A program made the translations under genes and the position numbers. Of a DNA stretch of 42,698 nt, positions 35,461 through 42,698 are shown piece by piece. The DNA lies in the IMG/VR virus record IMGVR_UViG_3300045996_000520, positions 1-42,698 of that record, one strand, 5' to 3'. The DNA comes from a virus. Every line of letters begins with the position of its first letter. Positions within the stretch are counted from its first letter, which is position 1. Below the pieces are notes generated by a model. It did no database searches and was not told where the DNA came from. It was given only the letters and a program-made list of their open reading frames with translations.

Positions 35461-35969
35461 TCTGCATAGTTGGTCACGGGCCTTCGATCCTTACGGGTCG
35501 CGGGTCCGTGATCGACTCTATGCAGGTGGTCAGGCTGAAGCATGGTCTAGCGATCAAGCCAAAGCCTGATCCGATTCACTGGGGGGCGCGCACGGATTTC
35601 CTCTGTGCGCGTTCTCTCGTGTATCGCGATGAGAAACACAAAGAGAAGTTCTGGCACTTCAACGATGACCCCGAGTGGTTGTCGTACTTCTCACGATTCG
35701 AGCCGCGACACCCAAAGCCATCCACAGGCTTGAGTGCAGTGTTCTGCGCCATCGAGCGCGGCTACGACGATATCGCACTGATCGGCTTCGACCGATTGCT
35801 AAACCTCGATGACACGAAGAGCAGGCGCTGGAACGAGCCGAGCATGTACAGCATGTACGGCCACGACCAACGCGCCGAACACGAATGCCTGAAGAGTCTG
35901 CCGATAAGGATCACTGACCTTGGCCAAGTTTCTCGACTGGGACCCGCTGCGGGGAGTTCAGCAGCTTGA
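35457..35969 (+). CDS. Glycosyltransferase-like protein, sialyltransferase-type (170 aa)
   Basis: The start GTG 35457 lies in the capsid stop (GTGA); an ATG at 35415 would overlap the capsid gene by 46 bp. The product begins MICIVGHGPSILTGRGSVID and SMQVVRLKHG, which resembles the V-G-x-G-P-S nucleotide-sugar loop of GT29/GT42 sialyltransferase-like enzymes. A later IALIGFDRLLNLDD and YSMYGHDQRAEHECL fit the C-terminal half with a His. It is shorter than usual for the family. It starts a cluster with two more glycosyltransferase-like genes and a methyltransferase. Confidence 0.65.
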   Translation: MICIVGHGPSILTGRGSVIDSMQVVRLKHGLAIKPKPDPIHWGARTDFLCARSLVYRDEKHKEKFWHFNDDPEWLSYFSRFEPRHPKPSTGLSAVFCAIERGYDDIALIGFDRLLNLDDTKSRRWNEPSMYSMYGHDQRAEHECLKSLPIRITDLGQVSRLGPAAGSSAA

Positions 35970-36264
35970 AGATACGACTGACGTAGCGGGCCGTGGGGCG
36001 CTGCAGATCCATTATCGCCAGGACGTTGAACCGATCCTCGAGCTCGCGAAATACGAGCGCTTAAACGGCCTGAGCGACAAGGCAGGCAAGAAGCAAGACC
36101 TGTACCTGTACGCGCGCATTCCGCCCGTAATCATCCTCAAGCTCAAGTACGAGCACGGCGTCGACATCTTCAAACGCGATCACCTCAAGCGCGCGATGGA
36201 GATCATCAACCGGGACTACCCCGCGTTGAAGTGCACTGAGAAGCAACACTTTCTGAAGAACTAA
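35920..36264 (+). CDS. Conserved hypothetical head-region protein (114 aa)
   Basis: The start is TTG 35920, with AAGGA upstream, overlapping the previous gene by 50 bp. The product has AKFLDWDPLRGVQQLEDTTD, IHYRQDVEPILELAKYERLN, LYLYARIPPVIILKLKYEHG and a basic C-terminus. To my recollection such proteins accompany capsid genes in podoviruses, but no function is known. Its position inside the glycosyltransferase cluster may be incidental. Confidence 0.65.
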   Translation: MAKFLDWDPLRGVQQLEDTTDVAGRGALQIHYRQDVEPILELAKYERLNGLSDKAGKKQDLYLYARIPPVIILKLKYEHGVDIFKRDHLKRAMEIINRDYPALKCTEKQHFLKN

Positions 36265-37659
36265 ATGGCTCAAGTCCTCCAATTGCAGGCACAGAAGAAA
36301 GACGAGACCTACGTCTCACGCGTCCGCAAGCTCATGGAGGCTGGCGAGGTTGACGACGCCTACAAGATCCTTGATGAGATCTTGATGAAAGATCCGACCA
36401 ATGCACAGGCGCTGTGCTTGGCCTCGGACATCATGAAGAAGGCGAAGAAACTGCCGATCGCGTACTCCCTCGCGAAACAGGCGGCAAGCATCTGTCCCGA
36501 ACGACCAGAGCCATGGAATGCGGTCGGGCACGCTGCACAGTTGCTGTGGCGACTGGATGAGGCGCAGCAGGCATATCGCAAGGCACTGCAGCGCGCCGTA
36601 TCGAAAGAGCAGAAGACGCTCTACAAAAACAACATGGCCTCCGTCCATCTCGACGCAGGCGAATTCACGAAGGCGGAGAAGCCTTGTCGTGAAGCCCTGG
36701 AGCTGATGGAGGACAACAACACCCGGCACAACCTGGGGCTGTCCTTGCTGGCTCAGCGACGATGGAAAGAGGCATGGCCGAATTACTCGGCATCGATCGG
36801 CTCGCCCCGGCGCCTCAATTACAAGTACATGAAGCCGGCTGAACCGACATGGACCGGCGAGAAGGGGCAGAAGATCGTTGTATACGGTGAGCAGGGGCTA
36901 GGTGATGAGATATGCGCCGCCTCGATGCTCCCTGATGCGATTCGTGATTCACGCGAAGTAATCATTGATTGCGATCATCGGCTCGCTAATCTGTTCAAGC
37001 GATCGTTCCCGCAGGCGAAGGTCTACGGAACGCGCTGGAAGAAAGAAATCGCGTGGGCAGAGGATGACCGCAAGATCGATGCGTCCGTCTCTGCGTTCGA
37101 ACTCGGCAAGATTTATCGCAACGCCGATGAGGACTTTCCAGGCACGCCATATCTCACGCCAGACCCCGAACGCGTGCTGATGTGGAAAGCGCTGTTCGCC
37201 ACGAAGAAGAAGCCGGTCATCGGCATCGCCTGGACCGGTGGCGTTTGGCACAACGCCTCGATGCATCGACAGCTCCCGATCGCTGAGTGGAAGCCTCTCT
37301 TCGATGCCGTAGACGCTCATTGGGTGTCGCTGCAATACAAGGACGCATCCAAGGACATCGTAGGTACCCCAGTCGTCCAGTACGCGCACGCAACGCTGAC
37401 GCAGGACTACGACGACACCGCCGCACTGGTCGCCTCCTGTGACCTCGTGATTGGCGTGCAAACGAGTGTTCATCACCTGGCAGGTGCGCTGGGTGTTCCC
37501 TCTTGGGTCTTCATCCCCAAGGTTTCCCAGTGGCGCTATGGAGAAGGCTTCACCACTGTCCCCTGGTATCGCTCGATGAAGCTGTATCACCAGCAGGGCG
37601 GCCAATGGCCAATAAAGAGCATCGCGAATGACCTTAAGTCCCACTTTCATCAGTCCTGA
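36265..37659 (+). CDS. TPR-glycosyltransferase fusion (GT9-like)
   Basis: The start is ATG 36265, directly after the previous stop. The 464-residue product has about four TPR-type helix pairs in residues 10-180 (AGEVDDAYKILDEILMKDPT, PWNAVGHAAQLLWRLDEAQQ). The rest is a glycosyltransferase domain: KIVVYGEQGLGDEICAASML, VIIDCDHRLANLFKRSFPQA, GIAWTGG, WVSLQYKD, and DLVIGVQTSVHHLAGALGVP. The latter motifs match heptosyltransferase (GT9) enzymes. TPR-GT fusions often glycosylate proteins, as O-GlcNAc transferases do, so a phage virion protein is a plausible target. Confidence 0.85.
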   Translation: MAQVLQLQAQKKDETYVSRVRKLMEAGEVDDAYKILDEILMKDPTNAQALCLASDIMKKAKKLPIAYSLAKQAASICPERPEPWNAVGHAAQLLWRLDEAQQAYRKALQRAVSKEQKTLYKNNMASVHLDAGEFTKAEKPCREALELMEDNNTRHNLGLSLLAQRRWKEAWPNYSASIGSPRRLNYKYMKPAEPTWTGEKGQKIVVYGEQGLGDEICAASMLPDAIRDSREVIIDCDHRLANLFKRSFPQAKVYGTRWKKEIAWAEDDRKIDASVSAFELGKIYRNADEDFPGTPYLTPDPERVLMWKALFATKKKPVIGIAWTGGVWHNASMHRQLPIAEWKPLFDAVDAHWVSLQYKDASKDIVGTPVVQYAHATLTQDYDDTAALVASCDLVIGVQTSVHHLAGALGVPSWVFIPKVSQWRYGEGFTTVPWYRSMKLYHQQGGQWPIKSIANDLKSHFHQS

Positions 37660-38200
37660 GTACAGGGCTCAGCAAGAGCACCTGCACAACACGACTAACT
37701 ACGGCATAGCATCGATCAAGTACGCAGCACTCGTCACGCAGATCATCGACAAGCTCGAGATCACGCATCTACTCGACTACGGCTGTGGCAAGCGGATGAA
37801 CCTCGCTAAGCACATCAAGCCCAAGCACAAGCTCACGTACCAAGCGTACGACGCGGGCGTTCCGGAGCTTTCAGAGCCACCGGCACCCGCTCAGTTGGTG
37901 TGCTGCATCGACGTGTTAGAGCACATAGAGCCCGAATACCTGGACAACGTGTTGGATCATCTGCACTCACTCACCGAGGCGGTTGCCTTCCTGACGATCC
38001 ACACGGGACCCGCTGCGAAGGTGCTGCCTGACGGGCGCAATGCACACCTGATCCAGCAGCCGATGGAGTGGTGGCTGCCGAAGATCATCCAGCGCTTTGA
38101 GATCCAGACGATTCAGGCAACGCATGCGAATGCGTTCCACTGCATCGTTCATCCGAAGACGAAGATCGAAGCCGTGGACGGTACGAAACTTTCAGCATGA
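37628..38200 (+). CDS. SAM-dependent methyltransferase-like protein (190 aa)
   Basis: The start is ATG 37628, overlapping the TPR-glycosyltransferase by 32 bp. Residues 48-57 (LLDYGCGKRM) match the glycine-rich SAM-binding loop of class I methyltransferases, and VCCIDVLEHIEPEYL matches the second motif. The rest is helical and beta sequence of normal length for a small-molecule or sugar methyltransferase. Being coupled between two glycosyltransferases, it may methylate the glycan or its carrier. Confidence 0.8.
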   Translation: MTLSPTFISPEYRAQQEHLHNTTNYGIASIKYAALVTQIIDKLEITHLLDYGCGKRMNLAKHIKPKHKLTYQAYDAGVPELSEPPAPAQLVCCIDVLEHIEPEYLDNVLDHLHSLTEAVAFLTIHTGPAAKVLPDGRNAHLIQQPMEWWLPKIIQRFEIQTIQATHANAFHCIVHPKTKIEAVDGTKLSA

Positions 38201-38880
38201 GCGTAATACCCTGCTACGTCGGCTTCGATCAACGCGAGGCAACTGCATATCACGTGTGGTGTCAGAGCGTGATTGAGCGATCCTCGCAGCCGGTCGCTTT
38301 CATTCCCTTGCATGGACCGCTGTTGCAAAACTTCGACGGTCAGCAGGACGGCACCAATGCGTTCATCTATTCGCGCTTTCTGGTTCCGTACCTGTGTGGC
38401 TACGAGGGCTTTGCGTTATTCGTGGATGGCGACATGGTGGTGCTGGAAGATATCGCGAAGCTGTGGGAGCTGCGTGATCCATCGAAAGCGCTCCAAGTCG
38501 TGAAGCACGATTACAAGACCAAGAACCCGCGCAAGTACATCGGCACTCCGATGGAGTCTGACAACCTCGACTATCCAGGCAAGAACCGCTCGTCTGTGAT
38601 GCTGTTCAACTGCGCACACCCGAAGAACCGCAGGCTCACCAAGGAGCTTGTCGGAGAGGCGGGCGGACAATTCCTGCATCGCTTCTCCTGGTTGTCGGAT
38701 GAGGACATTGGCGAATTGCCACCGCAATGGAACGCACTTGCACTGGAGCAGGATCTGTCATGCGCATCGTTGATCCACTACACCTGCGGCATACCGGCGT
38801 TCGATCACTACCAGCATAGCGATGGCGCTGACCACTGGCATCGCGCCAAGCGCAACGCAATGCACGTTGTAGGTGAGTAA
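38197..38880 (+). CDS. Glycosyltransferase family 8-like protein (227 aa)
   Basis: ATG 38197 lies in the methyltransferase stop (ATGA). The product shows CYVGFDQREATAYHVWCQSV at the start, TNAFIYSRFLVPYLCGYEG, and the metal-binding D-x-D in LFVDGDMVVLEDI (77-79). WNALALEQDLSCASLIHYT-type sequence follows near the end. These fit GT8-type, metal-dependent retaining transferases. Length is that of a catalytic domain without anchor. The stop overlaps the adaptor start (TAATG). Confidence 0.82.
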   Translation: MSVIPCYVGFDQREATAYHVWCQSVIERSSQPVAFIPLHGPLLQNFDGQQDGTNAFIYSRFLVPYLCGYEGFALFVDGDMVVLEDIAKLWELRDPSKALQVVKHDYKTKNPRKYIGTPMESDNLDYPGKNRSSVMLFNCAHPKNRRLTKELVGEAGGQFLHRFSWLSDEDIGELPPQWNALALEQDLSCASLIHYTCGIPAFDHYQHSDGADHWHRAKRNAMHVVGE

Positions 38881-39500
38881 TGGCGATTATCTCGGATTAC
38901 GCAACACTGCAGACGGCGGTGGGGGATTGGCTTGCCCGCAGTGACCTGAGCTCGTTCATCCCTAACTTCATCCAGAACTGGGAATCGGACTTCTACCGAG
39001 ATCCCGAGAACTGGGCCTCGTGGATGGAATCTGCGCTAAGCGTCACGATCACCAACAGCGTCGCCGCAGTCCCGGACGACTATCTCGGCCTAAAGATTGG
39101 TTACATCTCTGGCCAGACATCGCCGCCGCTCAAGCGCATCTCACTCGACCAGCTTTACCAGCGCTATCCGCGTGCTGTGAGTGGCGGGCAAGCCGCGTAT
39201 GTCGCTCGTAACGGCGCCAATCTCGAGTTTGGCCCGATCCCTGGTAGTGGGACGCTCGTCGGCACCTACTACGCAAAGCCAACGCTCATCCGCGATGACA
39301 GCGACGGAATCAACTTCCTGATCACCGATTGCCCGGACCTCTGTGTCTATGGCTCGCTCATCGCCGCGGAGCCGTTCGTGAAGAACGACAAGCGCCTTGG
39401 GCTGTGGCAGCAGATGTACGCAGGTGCATTGCAGTCGTATCGCAAGCGCTTCAAGGAAGAAGACTACAGCGGCTCGCCGCCAAATACGGTTGTCGTCTAG
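38880..39500 (+). CDS. Head-tail adaptor protein (P22 gp4-like)
   Basis: The 206-residue protein starts at ATG 38880. It begins SDYATLQTAVGDWLARSDLS and FIPNFIQNWESDFYRDPENW and continues DDYLGLKIGYISG, KRISLDQLYQRYPR, YYAKPTLI, and PDLCVYGSLIAAEPFVKNDK. This is the pattern of podovirus tail accessory or adaptor proteins that bind below the portal. Directly followed by a gp10-like gene with TAGTG overlap, it marks the start of the tail machine. Confidence 0.82.
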   Translation: MAIISDYATLQTAVGDWLARSDLSSFIPNFIQNWESDFYRDPENWASWMESALSVTITNSVAAVPDDYLGLKIGYISGQTSPPLKRISLDQLYQRYPRAVSGGQAAYVARNGANLEFGPIPGSGTLVGTYYAKPTLIRDDSDGINFLITDCPDLCVYGSLIAAEPFVKNDKRLGLWQQMYAGALQSYRKRFKEEDYSGSPPNTVVV

Positions 39501-40978
39501 TGCTCGTAGAAGACGGTCGAGTAATGTTCGGCGAGTGGCTGCCGGATCTGCCAGAGCTCGATAACCCCGGCTTAGTGGAAGCTCGCAACTGCATCCCGGT
39601 GGATGACTACTACACGGACTTTCCGGAGTTGTCGCCGTCTGGCTCTACGCTTGCCTCAACCGTGCTTGGTGCGTTCGCGGCGGTGGACAACATCGGCGAG
39701 CCAGAAATTTACGCAGGCACGGCGACTAACATTTACGAGCGTGTCGGCACCGCCTGGACCGCTCGTTCTGCTGTAACCCTCAGTGCCGCCGCTTACTGGC
39801 AGTTCGCACAGTTCGACGACAAAGTCTTCGCCACCGACTACAACGACGACGTTCGTTACAAGACCATTGGATCGGCGTCGGATTTTACAACGCACGGATC
39901 AGCTCCAAACGCCCGTCAGATCGGCGTTATCAATCGCTTCCTCTTTCTTGGGGATCTCGATCAAGGGTCCGGTTCTGTTCCCTACGCGGTGCAGTGGTCG
40001 TCCATTAACGATCCGACTGACTTCCCAACGCCTGGCACCTCCACTGCACGGGCAGAGCAAGCGGGCCAGCAGTACCTACAGGCCGAGCATGGAGCTGTAA
40101 CCGCAATTGCTGGCGGGCAGTTCTGGGGCATGGTGTTTCAGAAGCGAGCCATCACACGCTTCTCCTACGTTGGCGGCGACATCGTTTTCCAGATCGACAA
40201 CTTCGAGCGCTCTCGCGGGTGTTGGGCGCCGCGGTCACATATCCAGGTCGGCAATGTCTCGTACTTCTTCGCGCATGATGGTGTGTATGCGACGGACGGG
40301 CAGGTCGTAAGCCCAATCGGAGACGGCAAGGTCAATCGCTGGCTTACCAGCCGCTTGAATCAAGGTGGCCTAGACGATGTGACGTCCGGTGTCGACTGGG
40401 AGAACAAGTGCGTTTACTGGCTGTTTCCGACAGTCGGCTCCACCCCGGACACGCTGTTGATCTACAGCCTCGTACGCAATCGCTTTGCGTGGGCACAACA
40501 GTCCGCTCAGATGGTCTTTCCTGCGCTGACTGTCGGCATTGATATGGACAGCATGGACGCGTTGTACCCGAGTCTTGATGCGTTGGGCCTCACGCTCGAT
40601 TCATCTTTGTGGCAGGGCGGCGTTCCGTCGGTGATGGGCTTCGAGGGCGATCAGCTCGGCGCGTTCAACGGGAGTTCTCTCTCCGCTGTTTTTGAGACCG
40701 GTGAGCGCGATGAAAACCCCTTTGGCTATCTCTTCATTCGCGGCATCCGTCCGCTCGTAACTGGAAGCCCGACCGGCGTCTCTGTGTCTATCGCCACGCG
40801 AAACACGCTGGACAACGCATCCAGGACATTCGGAACGGATGTCACTCGCACCTCGCGCACTGGCGTGTGTGATTTCAGAACACAAGGCCGATATGTGTCT
40901 TCGCGACTCACGCTCGCGGGCGGATTCGAACGCGCCATGGGCCTTGGATTCGATGTAGAGGCCGGCGACCAAGTGTGA
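39500..40978 (+). CDS. Tail hub / packaged-DNA stabilisation protein (P22 gp10-like)
   Basis: The start is GTG 39500 inside the adaptor stop; upstream in-frame TTG at 39329 is within the adaptor gene. The 492-residue protein shows VMFGEWLPDLPELDNPGLVE, ARNCIPVDDYYTDFPEL, VFATDYNDDVRYKTIG, QWSSINDPTDFPTPGTSTA and YFFAHDGVYATDGQVVSPIG. This is a six-bladed propeller-like pattern matching P22 gp10-type tail proteins. It closes the portal-adaptor channel and holds packaged DNA. Confidence 0.85.
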   Translation: MLVEDGRVMFGEWLPDLPELDNPGLVEARNCIPVDDYYTDFPELSPSGSTLASTVLGAFAAVDNIGEPEIYAGTATNIYERVGTAWTARSAVTLSAAAYWQFAQFDDKVFATDYNDDVRYKTIGSASDFTTHGSAPNARQIGVINRFLFLGDLDQGSGSVPYAVQWSSINDPTDFPTPGTSTARAEQAGQQYLQAEHGAVTAIAGGQFWGMVFQKRAITRFSYVGGDIVFQIDNFERSRGCWAPRSHIQVGNVSYFFAHDGVYATDGQVVSPIGDGKVNRWLTSRLNQGGLDDVTSGVDWENKCVYWLFPTVGSTPDTLLIYSLVRNRFAWAQQSAQMVFPALTVGIDMDSMDALYPSLDALGLTLDSSLWQGGVPSVMGFEGDQLGAFNGSSLSAVFETGERDENPFGYLFIRGIRPLVTGSPTGVSVSIATRNTLDNASRTFGTDVTRTSRTGVCDFRTQGRYVSSRLTLAGGFERAMGLGFDVEAGDQV

Positions 40979-41361
40979 TTTGCAAGATTGACTCTGACCA
41001 GATCGAAAAGAACTGGTCAGAGATTGAGCCGTTTCTTGAGTTCGGCTCACTCGAATGGACGCCGCAGTACGTGAAGCAAGAGCTGATCGCTGCACGAGCT
41101 CAGCTTTTCTGTATCGCCGACAGCCGCATTCGCGGAATCGTCATCACGCAAATCATCACACAGCCCCACAAGTGGGGGCTTCTTTGGATTGCATCGGGTC
41201 GTGGCCTGAAAGAAGGCATGGCGATGTTGCTAGAGCACATCGAGCCATGGCTGTGGGCGCAGGGCTGTGAATTTATACAGATCGTTGGGCGTAGAGGCTG
41301 GAAGGTTTTGCCTGGCTACAAAGCGAGGAACGTTGAGATGTTCGTAAAGGTGAAGCAATGA
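40975..41361 (+). CDS. GNAT-like small protein (128 aa)
   Basis: The start is GTG 40975 in the gp10-like stop. The product has a mixed alpha/beta layout (TPQYVKQELIAARAQLFCIA, IRGIVITQII, GLLWIASGRGLKEGMAMLLE, HIEPWLWAQGCEFIQIVGRR) like small GNAT acetyltransferases of podoviruses. The acetyl-CoA loop is not clear, so it may be structural. It lies between tail hub and ejection genes, where similar ORFs occur in T7-like and P22-like phages. Confidence 0.6.
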   Translation: MICKIDSDQIEKNWSEIEPFLEFGSLEWTPQYVKQELIAARAQLFCIADSRIRGIVITQIITQPHKWGLLWIASGRGLKEGMAMLLEHIEPWLWAQGCEFIQIVGRRGWKVLPGYKARNVEMFVKVKQ

Positions 41362-42317
41362 GTAGCGGCGGCTCGAAGAACCAGAACGTTACGCAGACGA
41401 GCAATCCTCCTGCATATCTTCAGCCATATCTGACTGAGGCCGCGACCGGTGCTGCGGGCCAGTATCACCAGGGGCCGATGCAGTACTACCCCGGCGAAAC
41501 CGTTGTCCCATTCGCGGGCGAGACGAACGCTGCGTTGGGCGGAATTGCATCGCGTGCGCAGAACGGTTCGCAGGTCAATCAGGCTGCATCGAGCTACGCG
41601 GCAAACACACTTGGGAAGACCCCGACGACGCAGTACGGCTCTGCACAAAATCCCTTTGCGACCTCAGCAAACCCCTTCGGCGGCGCGAGCAATCCTTACC
41701 TCGATAGAACGTTCAACAAAGCAGCGGACTCGGTACAGAACAGGCTTTCGTCACAGTTCGCCGGCAGTGGCCGCAATGTAGATGCATCGCGTGCTGCGCA
41801 GTCATCCGAGATGAACGACCTTGCGACGAACATCTATGGCGGTGCGTATGAGAACGAACGCAACCGGCAGCTCCAATACGGATCACAGCAGTTAGGAATC
41901 GGCGCGCAGGGCTACGAGCTCGAGCGCGATCGTGGTGCGAACGACATTCAGCAGCAGCGCCAGCAACAGCTCGGCGTCGCAGGCATGGCCTCGGGCATCG
42001 CGAATCAGGACTACGTTGACCTCGATCGACTACGCGGTGTTGGCGCAGAGCGTGAAGACTTGACTGGGCGGCAGATGGAAGACGCTGCAGCCCGGTGGGA
42101 CTACGGACAGCAGGCTCCTGGCCTTGCGCTCGATCAGTACATCACGCGCCTGCAAGGTCAGCCTGGGTCGCAGGTGTCCACGTCGACGCCGATCTATCGC
42201 AATCAAGCTGCGGGCGGACTCGGCGGTGCGATGGCTGGCCAGCAGATTGGCAGTCAGTTTGGATACGGCGGGTACGGCGCTGCTCTTGGTGGTCTGCTTG
42301 GGTACTTCGGAGGGTAA
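41358..42317 (+). CDS. Putative internal virion / ejection protein (319 aa)
   Basis: ATG 41358 lies in the previous stop (ATGA). The product is Gln/Gly/Ala/Asn-rich, with QTSNPPAYLQPYLTEAATGA near the start, helical AADSVQNRLSSQFAGSGRNV, and a Gly-rich C-terminal end (GAMAGQQIGSQFGYGGYGAA). This composition with repeated glycines and a hydrophobic end is typical of podovirus ejection proteins. It is the first of four such genes. Confidence 0.65.
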   Translation: MSSGGSKNQNVTQTSNPPAYLQPYLTEAATGAAGQYHQGPMQYYPGETVVPFAGETNAALGGIASRAQNGSQVNQAASSYAANTLGKTPTTQYGSAQNPFATSANPFGGASNPYLDRTFNKAADSVQNRLSSQFAGSGRNVDASRAAQSSEMNDLATNIYGGAYENERNRQLQYGSQQLGIGAQGYELERDRGANDIQQQRQQQLGVAGMASGIANQDYVDLDRLRGVGAEREDLTGRQMEDAAARWDYGQQAPGLALDQYITRLQGQPGSQVSTSTPIYRNQAAGGLGGAMAGQQIGSQFGYGGYGAALGGLLGYFGG

Positions 42318-42698
42318 ATGAGCTTCTTCGAAGACGCATTCCTGTGGCCGCAAAAATTGACGAGCGGCAGCGGACGCAAAGGCTTGCTCGATGACATCAA
42401 GAACGGCACCGGTGCCGCCAGTATGGGCAGCCCACTACATGGCCTCACTGCCGGGTACAAAATTCACGAGCTGATGTCGCCGTCGGTCCACAACTGGGAT
42501 CGCTTGCAGGACTTCCGCGACAACGGTTCAGACGGAATGCTGTCTCGCTCGCGCGACCAGTTCCACGACTACACAAAAGAAGCCTGGGATAACAACTGGC
42601 CGGTCGTTGCGGCATACGCAGGCGGCCTTGCAGCGGGAGGCGGCGGGGCCAGCGGTGCAGCTGGTGGCGCCAGTGGAGCCGGCAACGCTGCGGCAGGC
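42318..42698 (+). CDS. Internal virion / DNA-ejection protein, 5' part (continues at base 1)
   Basis: ATG 42318 follows the previous stop. The frame continues past 42571 into the repeat and, after joining the ends, to the stop at 475, giving 242 residues in all. The first 85 residues (MSFFEDAFLWPQKLTSG, then DNGSDGMLSRSRDQFHDYTK) precede the Gly/Ala-rich region. The last 127 bases are the same as bases 1-127 and must be counted once. Confidence 0.75.
   Translation, partial: MSFFEDAFLWPQKLTSGSGRKGLLDDIKNGTGAASMGSPLHGLTAGYKIHELMSPSVHNWDRLQDFRDNGSDGMLSRSRDQFHDYTKEAWDNNWPVVAAYAGGLAAGGGGASGAAGGASGAGNAAAG
42572..42698. repeat. Right copy of 127-bp terminal direct repeat
   Basis: Identical to bases 1-127; removing one copy gives a 42,571-bp circle with an intact gene across the joint. 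Confidence 0.95.

Overview
The window looks like a complete genome of a temperate, podovirus-like phage of a Gram-negative, probably proteobacterial, host. The first 127 bases recur exactly as the last 127, and one gene reads through the junction. The sequence is therefore a circular or circularly permuted molecule of about 42,571 bp, cut inside an internal virion protein gene. A P22-type connector and tail set with no tape measure or tail tube points to a short-tailed virion. A Gram-negative host is inferred from phage lipoproteins, a likely outer-membrane protein and a heptosyltransferase-like enzyme.

Layout, following transcription. The immunity region (19.3-20.6 kb) carries five CACC-N4-GGTG operators in two clusters, a repressor gene (-), a Cro/YdaS-like gene (+) and an HNH gene. 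Leftward from the left cluster, a long minus-strand operon of more than 30 small, mostly stop/start-overlapping genes runs from 19.3 to 8.4 kb. It includes a recombination block (ERF annealing protein, small protein with an SSB-like tip, NinB, YbcO/DUF1364), a cytosine methyltransferase spread over two frames, and two tyrosine recombinases. It ends at an attP formed by the 3' half of a tRNA-Arg(CCU) gene. Rightward from cro lie replication genes (ribbon-helix-helix protein, O-like initiator with 10-bp spaced internal repeats, DnaB-like ATPase), a small nuclease and a Q-like late regulator. A strong intrinsic terminator then sits just before the late genes.

The late plus-strand module runs from 25.2 kb through the end and on to 7.9 kb. 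It begins with a secreted FN3-like protein and appendage or adhesion proteins, one with a PASTA-like repeat. Then come terminase, portal, scaffold, SU10-type major capsid protein, a glycosyltransferase/methyltransferase island, head-tail adaptor, gp10-like tail protein and internal virion proteins. Fibre proteins, lysis genes (two holin-like proteins, M15 endolysin, lipoprotein), a metallophosphoesterase and DUF3310 follow. Minus-strand genes inside the late region look like lysogeny-expressed cargo.

The most notable points are the glycosylation island inside the head operon, an attP-proximal integrase lacking the first catalytic arginine beside a second intact recombinase, the two-frame methyltransferase, and the lambda-like two-cluster operator system. 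All functions are read from sequence patterns alone; no database search was made.
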